Below, piece after piece: positions 57,982 through 64,000 of a stretch of 64,000 bases of DNA (positions are counted from its first letter, which is position 1; each line of letters opens with the position of its first letter). This DNA is from Pestalotiopsis fici W106-1 (lineage: Eukaryota; Ascomycota; Sordariomycetes; Amphisphaeriales; Sporocadaceae). The notes beneath the pieces were generated by a model. That model was not told where the DNA came from, searched no databases, and saw nothing but the letters and a program-made list of their open reading frames with translations. Position numbers and translations under genes: made by a program. The stretch covers positions 868,001 to 932,000 of the forward strand of contig NW_006917098.1 in NCBI RefSeq assembly GCF_000516985.1, in the 5' to 3' direction.

Positions 57982-60900
57982 TTTGTGGAATGTATGCTCA
58001 AGTCGAGTCTGGTGATGACTACCAAGAATGGGAGATGTGTGCGAGGTTGAACTTGTGCGTAAGTACTTGGAAAGTTATCCCCAAGACTTGGACAGAGAAT
58101 GTAAACAAGACCAAGGTCAAGTAGCAGAATCTGAGGGAAATGGGGATATGACTGTGATAGTTTTGGTAAAGGCTCTGGGGTAGTTCCAAGTGGCGTTGAG
58201 TGGTGATGGTTCAGAAATGGAAGATGTGTGCACAATCGAGTTTATGTGCGAGTAGTTGGGAAGATGTTGAAAATTTGGACAGAAAATGAAAACTCCAAGG
58301 TCAAGGAAAAATATGGTGCAAACAGAGATGGGATGGTGCTAAATACGACGACGCCAGCCCGGTGGCGGCTTGATGACCATGGTTGCCCCGACAGTGTGTG
58401 GGCGTGAGTTAATTCATAGGAGTGGGATTTCACAATTTTGCAAAATTTGTTTACATACACATTCTACCTGGAGGGACATCAAATATGCTTTACTACTACA
58501 TATTCATGGGCAATCGGTTTTGGCCAAAGACGATGTAATCTGGGTAAGGAAGTAAATATCTTTTTCCAGCGGTGCTCTAACCAGGACCACTTCAATATGG
58601 CTTTTTCAACATAAGTACAAAAGAAACAAGTGGATATTTGCTAATCCTCCTACTCGAGCGCAGGTTGCCTGTATTTCTGCGGTTCGAGATGCCACGCCCT
58701 GATGTCGGGGCTACAAACGGAGCAGAGAAACACCGACCCGTCCGGCCACCCAAACACGAAACCAGATTCCCTGCGTTAGTCGTAAACAATGATTGATATT
58801 TGTTGAAATTTTTGCCGATCGTTCAAACCCAGATGGCCACATTTCGTAGGCTCTATTTATCGGGCCACGGACTGTGATATTGATGTTTTATTGACAATCG
58901 CCGTCCCTGTTGACATGACTGAAGCTTCTCAGGCTTTTTATTGGCGTTTGAACCTGCGAATATATTTACTCATGTATCGTATCGCGAGACGAGATTTGTT
59001 CCGGTACATAGAGATTCTCAACGTAAATTATTTGCACCGAGAACTCCCACCACCTGCTCTCTACTGTGACTTGTCATTTCTCATACTTCGTGAGTCTCTT
59101 GGTTGATATGAGATAGCATTCCATCGAGTATCTCTGTAAACTGGCCTCGGGATTCTCCTGTCCACACAAAACTTACAGACCTTGCGATTTAGATCAGCCA
59201 GTCAGCGCCATTCAAAGCTGAAGTGCCGTGTCAGGAATCTGTTCGGGTATTTTCGAGTCAATGAATTGTATCTTGGGAAACGCGAACTCCAGTGGTCTAA
59301 CCTAGAACATCTGTTTGTCGTATCATTCTAGCTGATCTGCGCAGACTCCAACCTGACAGATATCTGCCAGGATGACCCGGCCCTCAATACTGCATATTGC
59401 TCTTGTGGCCGCGACATGTACAATTCTTTGCCTTACCCCTTCTTTACGATTGTTATTGAGCCAATGGCATCGATCGCGTCAAGACTTTTATAGCTGTCGT
59501 GTCGTACATTGAGTCGCCGCGTTTGAAATATTCTCTTGGCTGGCCGTGTCTACCATATCTATATTCAATGGGTATATACTCATAGCCAAGCAAAAGTCGC
59601 CGAAGCTCCAAGTTTGGCTACATGGCGATTCAACTATGTGCCTAGCACTTACCAGTTACATTCACTTGATAAACTGGTGGCCATGGGTCTCGAGAACAAT
59701 TAGCTTGAGCGCTTTCAAATGGTCCTTTTTTTTTCTTGCATGTTTCTGAGTTCCGTCGTGTCCGTTGCCCTTTTGGATCTGGGGCAAAGGAGGTTAATTA
59801 GCAGATACATCTGGAAGAGGAGACCTTCAATGCATTTGACCACTTTGATCACTTTGCTCTTTATCCGGATTCGGATGCTGGCAAGTATTGATCTAGTTGT
59901 GACCAACTCAGCATACTGCAACATGCTTTCAATTGTGTCCGTGTCGTCCGACGCCTTCCTTTGACCTATACAGCAGGTTCAACAGTTATGAAATGCATGC
60001 GCGGAACGTTCTTTTCTATAGGCTACTGACATGGCATTGCGACTATAACACGGCAGCGACGAATGCGAATGCACATACGGGATGACTTGTACAGGTGAAG
60101 TCACGTACAGGTATACGCGCAAGGACCCCTCCGCGACAGACTTCTCGCAGCACGTCAAGATCTGCAACCGCGACTTCAATTGTTACGCTGCGATATATTG
60201 GACAGCACGAATATCTGTTACATCTATGGCCAGACCATGATGGCAACTCCATGATGGCAACACGAGCAAACGTTGCCACCAGGCGAGACTGCTCTTCCCT
60301 CAACTCGCTCTTGTGCAGCTAATTCTGCATCCAACGAAGGGAGAAAATAGTAAAAGATACAAAGCCGTGCTTGACGAAAAGAGGCATGAGTGCAAGGGGC
60401 AACACAAGAATAAATAAAAAGACAAGGTTGTGGCTCGTTATTACAGTTCGAGTGATGCATAAGGGCCGGGGCAGCCACAGGTGGCTAGCTTGTGGCCCTC
60501 CCAATTGTTGACGGCCACTGGCACTAACTGCCCAGGTGGTCATAAGCCTGCGCACGGGTGCTATTTTGAAGTTCGGTGGGCGATGCGATATGGTTGAATA
60601 CAGATTATATATAAGACACCTTTGTATCATCAATAAAATTAATAATTCATGATAATGGTTGGAAATGCCTTATATATCTATGGAGCTTCCTGATTTTGGA
60701 GAATTTATCTATAATACCTTGATATAAATGTGCAGAAACGGTGGATTTTGGTGGGATTTCGCTGGAACCGTGTGGAGACTTGCAACTGGAAGTCGGTGTA
60801 CCTAGCTTCAATGGGGCATCCATCTTTACACAACTAACTTTACCCCGTACCGTGCCCTGTGAGTTATGGCAAGCAGAGTCTAGCTTAACTAGCAGCCTGA

Positions 60901-61153
60901 GGATTTAATAGCGAGATGAGGAGGCATGTGATCACTAAAATCACGCAGTGATAAAGTTGTTTGACTTTAGGCTACCCGCATCATAGCCATGAAACCGTTA
61001 AATGTCACGATGCACTATGTGGAGCACGATATTTCCCCCCTATTAGTCAGTCACGTGCTGGTCTAAGAGGTCGTTGACCGCCATATAACAAAGACCCGTT
61101 GGTTTGCTTCAACTTCTCTTTACCTGTATTACAACTTGTCAAGTTCGCCCATC
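57982..61153. other. Long intergenic region
   Basis: 3.2 kb with no supported gene. It holds divergent promoters of the acidic-tail gene (-) and the large HET gene (+). A 46-codon frame starting 59371 begins like a signal peptide but has no continuation I can join. A TATA-like CATATAAC lies near 61082, about 70 bp before the HET start codon. Confidence 0.45.
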
Positions 61154-63931
61154 ATGGCACACGCCCAGGAGCCCGGCGCGTTGCTGTGGACCATCACGGT
61201 CTTCACCTGCAAGGCCTGGTTTGTTGGAACAATCTACACTTGCCTTGGCATGCAATTTGTAGTTGTTCTGGCCGTGCTTTACTTCTTCATCGGGGTGCTC
61301 AACTTCGACCTGATCGTTCGTCGATTCTCTCGCAGGATGATTCGAAGAACTCGTCGGAGGCTACGGCTTATGCAGAGACTGCCTCTGATAGAAGCTATCA
61401 CTTCAGTAGCTGCGTCTGTTGCGGGGACCTTTCAGCCGGTCCAAGAGTCCATTGCAGAAGGGACACGAAGCGAGCTGGACGTTTGGCAGCTGCACATAGG
61501 CCCATTGGCTGCATCGCTTGCCTCACTAGTGTCTTTGGTCGTATCCAGTGTGGTTGAAATGCTAATCGTTCCCATCAGCATCAAGGCCTGGAGGCTCTTC
61601 GGCGTAGCAGTCAGAGAGGCAGTGGAGGATCTGGGACTTGCGGCGCACACGATTGAGTCATCTTGTCAACACATTCCTGGTTATCTCACAGCGCGAGCGC
61701 GACTTTCGCGATGCTTCTGGGTCTTCTTCAACTCGACTGCCGCAGATAGACTTGCTGACTGTCTGCTGGTATGGCGATCGCTTCTAGTTCATGGAAACAA
61801 CTACCTTTCCCGTGGTCTTAGTGCGTGGATATCCAAGACCTTGGACGTTCTCGACCTTGCAGGGTATAAGCCATACAAGAACAACATAAAAGAGGTCCTG
61901 GGTTTCTCTCAGCATTTTGCCATTATTCTCGAGCCTTTGATCCGAAACTTCTACAAAGAGAGTAAAGAGATCACGTTGGACGAAATACGCAGAGTCTCCG
62001 CAGCCAATGCGCTCGTGTATGGCTCGACCGAATCATTGACAGGAGAACAGTACGAAGCGATTGAAACCAGAGTCCGGCTCATCAAGCTACTTCCAGGGCG
62101 AGATAACGTGGCGCTGAGATGCTCTTTCATGACCGTCGACCTCTATGATCCGCTCTGTCCGGAGTTCGAGGCTCTCTCCTATGCATGGGGTTCTTTCGAT
62201 CTTGAAAAATACATCCGGGTAAATGGAAAGCCGTTCGAGGTTTCGAATTCTTTGCACGAGGCACTGCTACATCTCCGACGGGAAAGGGAACCTCGGATGC
62301 TGTGGATTGATGCTCTTTCGATCAACCAGAATGACATCGAGGAAAGAGGCTCACAGGTTCTCTTGATGGGTCACATCTACTCCAAGGCATCCAAGGTTGT
62401 TGTCTGGTTGGGCAATAGTGAGCCGTGGGGTCTGCGCCACGCTATTAGGGATACGAAGGTCCACATGTTCCCGGGCAAACAACAACGGGTTCAATCTGAA
62501 CTGGTTCACGTCGGATTGCTCCATGTGGTACGTTCCCTCCTTCGAAGATCGTGGTGGACGCGAGCCTGGGTCGTACAGGAGCTGGTCCGAGCCCGCGCCG
62601 TCGAAATGCAGTGCGGCTGCAGCACTTTGGACTGGGAACATTTTTGCGCTCTGATTGATGCCATTGGTGGCAGCACGCATCGTAAAACACTGCTGGACTC
62701 AACCTTGGAGGCACAGCCTGAACACAGCCCGATGAGTTCGTCTCCATTTTCACTCAGAAAATCCCACTTGGCCGAATTCCAGTCGCTACAAGTGGCACGC
62801 AAAGCCTGGCGTGCCAACCTCGATTGTAAATTGGTCACATATGCAAAGAGCTCAAGTGACACCACTCAATGGAACAACTCGGCGGACCTCTTAAGTCTCG
62901 TCTACTTGTTTCGTGGTCGACGCGCGACAGATCCCCGTGACAAAGTCTTTGCCTTCTTGGGCCTTGTCGATAACAGGGATGCCCTCATCATTCCGGACTA
63001 CGATCAGACCCCATCGCTTTTGAGCATCGAGTTTGCCCGCAGGCATATCCGACTTCACCGCAAATTATCAGTCATAGCCCTAGCAGAGTTTGCTCGCGAA
63101 CTCAATCGAGATGACTCACATCTACCTTCCGACAACATTGAAGACTACTTGCCAAGCTGGTGTCCGGCTTTCATGAGTACAGGGTCTATAAGGCACGGCC
63201 TTTATCAAGCCCCATTCTGGACAGGATTTTCCTACCCAGAGGATAATTTTGCTGCAGCGGATGGCTTATCAAATGTGATTGCAATCGACAAGAACGAAGC
63301 GCTACGAAATCGTTTTAGCCCGGGATGCAAAGAAGATGATGTCTACACTCTACTTGTTCAAGCTGTGAAACATTTGGGCAGCGCAGTCGTCGAGGCTGAG
63401 CGACTTTCTGACTCTGATGGAGTCAGTACTACACAGAGAGATTTCAATTGCGACAAATTGTTCGCGAAGTGGCAAGGAATTGCAGATTTTGCAATCGAGA
63501 AGCGCTCTCGATTTCCCGAATCAAGTTTCCCGGGAACATCGCTGTCCCGCGACGCGCTTGTACACCTCACTGTGACGGCAGGCAAGTTTTGCGCAATGCC
63601 ACCGTCAACGGACCCTTCTGAACGGACATTTTATCTTCAAACTCGTGCCGATACTTGCCGAAACAGACAACTTTTCCTTACTAAAAACGGGCTTCTCGGC
63701 TTGGGGCCTAAAGGGCTGAGGATAGGCGATGAAGTGAAAATATTGCTTGGCATGCAAGCTCCGGTCATGCTGCGACGAGTTGAGACAACTGATGGCAAGA
63801 TTAAAAGGCAACTATGGAAATATATCTACCTCGGGCAGGTTTATATACACGAATTGATGGTTTACAAAGGGAACCTTCAAGAAGATATCAAGTCGCGCTC
63901 AGTCTCATTGGAGGACTTGCTCTTGGTTTAG
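61154..63931 (+). CDS. Large HET-domain protein with N-terminal membrane region
   Basis: This is an intronless frame of 925 residues; ATG 61154 is the first in frame. The N-terminus has two hydrophobic helices (about residues 10-55, TITVFTCKAWFVGTIYTCLGMQFVVVLAVLYFF), then a basic stretch RRFSRRMIRRTRRRLRL, and another hydrophobic segment (about 115-140, LAASLASLVSLVVSSVVEML). The HET domain follows: FEALSYAWGSF (about 339), LWIDALSINQNDIEERGSQVLLMGHIY (about 382-408), VVVWLG, and WWTRAWVVQELVRA (about 470). YLFRGRRATDPRDKVFAFLGLV is the usual post-HET motif. The layout suggests a membrane-attached incompatibility protein, an arrangement less usual than the common soluble N-terminal HET form. 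It is an apparently intact non-self recognition gene; the death mechanism is unknown. Confidence 0.94.
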   Translation: MAHAQEPGALLWTITVFTCKAWFVGTIYTCLGMQFVVVLAVLYFFIGVLNFDLIVRRFSRRMIRRTRRRLRLMQRLPLIEAITSVAASVAGTFQPVQESIAEGTRSELDVWQLHIGPLAASLASLVSLVVSSVVEMLIVPISIKAWRLFGVAVREAVEDLGLAAHTIESSCQHIPGYLTARARLSRCFWVFFNSTAADRLADCLLVWRSLLVHGNNYLSRGLSAWISKTLDVLDLAGYKPYKNNIKEVLGFSQHFAIILEPLIRNFYKESKEITLDEIRRVSAANALVYGSTESLTGEQYEAIETRVRLIKLLPGRDNVALRCSFMTVDLYDPLCPEFEALSYAWGSFDLEKYIRVNGKPFEVSNSLHEALLHLRREREPRMLWIDALSINQNDIEERGSQVLLMGHIYSKASKVVVWLGNSEPWGLRHAIRDTKVHMFPGKQQRVQSELVHVGLLHVVRSLLRRSWWTRAWVVQELVRARAVEMQCGCSTLDWEHFCALIDAIGGSTHRKTLLDSTLEAQPEHSPMSSSPFSLRKSHLAEFQSLQVARKAWRANLDCKLVTYAKSSSDTTQWNNSADLLSLVYLFRGRRATDPRDKVFAFLGLVDNRDALIIPDYDQTPSLLSIEFARRHIRLHRKLSVIALAEFARELNRDDSHLPSDNIEDYLPSWCPAFMSTGSIRHGLYQAPFWTGFSYPEDNFAAADGLSNVIAIDKNEALRNRFSPGCKEDDVYTLLVQAVKHLGSAVVEAERLSDSDGVSTTQRDFNCDKLFAKWQGIADFAIEKRSRFPESSFPGTSLSRDALVHLTVTAGKFCAMPPSTDPSERTFYLQTRADTCRNRQLFLTKNGLLGLGPKGLRIGDEVKILLGMQAPVMLRRVETTDGKIKRQLWKYIYLGQVYIHELMVYKGNLQEDIKSRSVSLEDLLLV

Positions 63932-64000
63932 GGGGGTCACGGTATATATGCGAAGTTATCGTCATCGAATCCATGAGAGAATTGCTTCCGACGACCTTTA

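Noticed and set aside
59371..59511. 46-codon frame starting MTRPSILHIALVAATC with signal-peptide character
   Set aside because: It is too short, with no good donor and no second exon that could be joined with confidence.
1..64000. CRISPR arrays, bacterial operons or prophage
   Set aside because: There are no spaced short direct repeats of that kind. Introns and gene families are fungal.

Overview
The window looks like chromosomal DNA of a filamentous ascomycete (Pezizomycotina, probably Sordariomycetes such as Hypocreales). Genes carry short 56-100 nt GT-AG introns, mostly with GTAAGT-like donors and several with CTRAC-type branch sites. There are three HET-domain genes, a DUF7702 gene, a DUF3632 gene and an FTA2/Sim4-type kinase-like gene. 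A 23 kb AT-rich block is full of transposon coding sequence riddled with TAG/TAA stops, the signature of repeat-induced point mutation (RIP). The genus is inference; no marker gene was recognised.

Left arm (1-20.8 kb): a HET-domain gene running off the left edge (-), a cytochrome P450 (-), a seven-helix DUF7702 membrane protein (+), a sulfotransferase-like P-loop protein (-), a secreted protein with two RNase T1-like domains (-), a DUF3632 protein (+), an old diverged LTR relic, a HET protein with central membrane helices (+), an Erg6-type sterol C24-methyltransferase (-) and an 88-residue secreted cysteine-rich protein (+).

Transposon block (20.9-44.4 kb): a complete 395 bp TRIM (terminal-repeat retrotransposon in miniature) with identical 80 bp LTRs and an ATAGT target duplication is followed by four LTR retrotransposons nested inside one another. 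Copia-type element B1 (-) is interrupted by B2 (+), which is interrupted by copia-type element X (+), whose 3' LTR is interrupted by B3 (-). LTR ends, LTR lengths (232/233 bp for B, 628 bp for X) and 5 bp target duplications (TCTAT, ATAAT/ATAAC, AAAAT, ATTAT) all agree. To the right lies a dead Tc1/mariner transposase. No intact gene was found in this block. The TRIM and family B share LTR termini, polypurine-tract junction and primer-binding site, so the TRIM probably depends on family B.

Right arm (44.5-64 kb): a frameshifted F-box gene (-), a 14-TM MFS exporter (-) bracketed by a diverged direct repeat, a hypothetical basic-tailed protein (-), an FTA2-like kinase-fold protein (-), a secreted carboxylesterase with an unusual polyglycine insert (-), a hypothetical protein with an acidic tail (-) and a large membrane-anchored HET protein (+). 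HET genes, secreted proteins, an efflux pump, a P450 and decayed transposons together suggest an accessory region. I see no convincing biosynthetic cluster or shared pathway.
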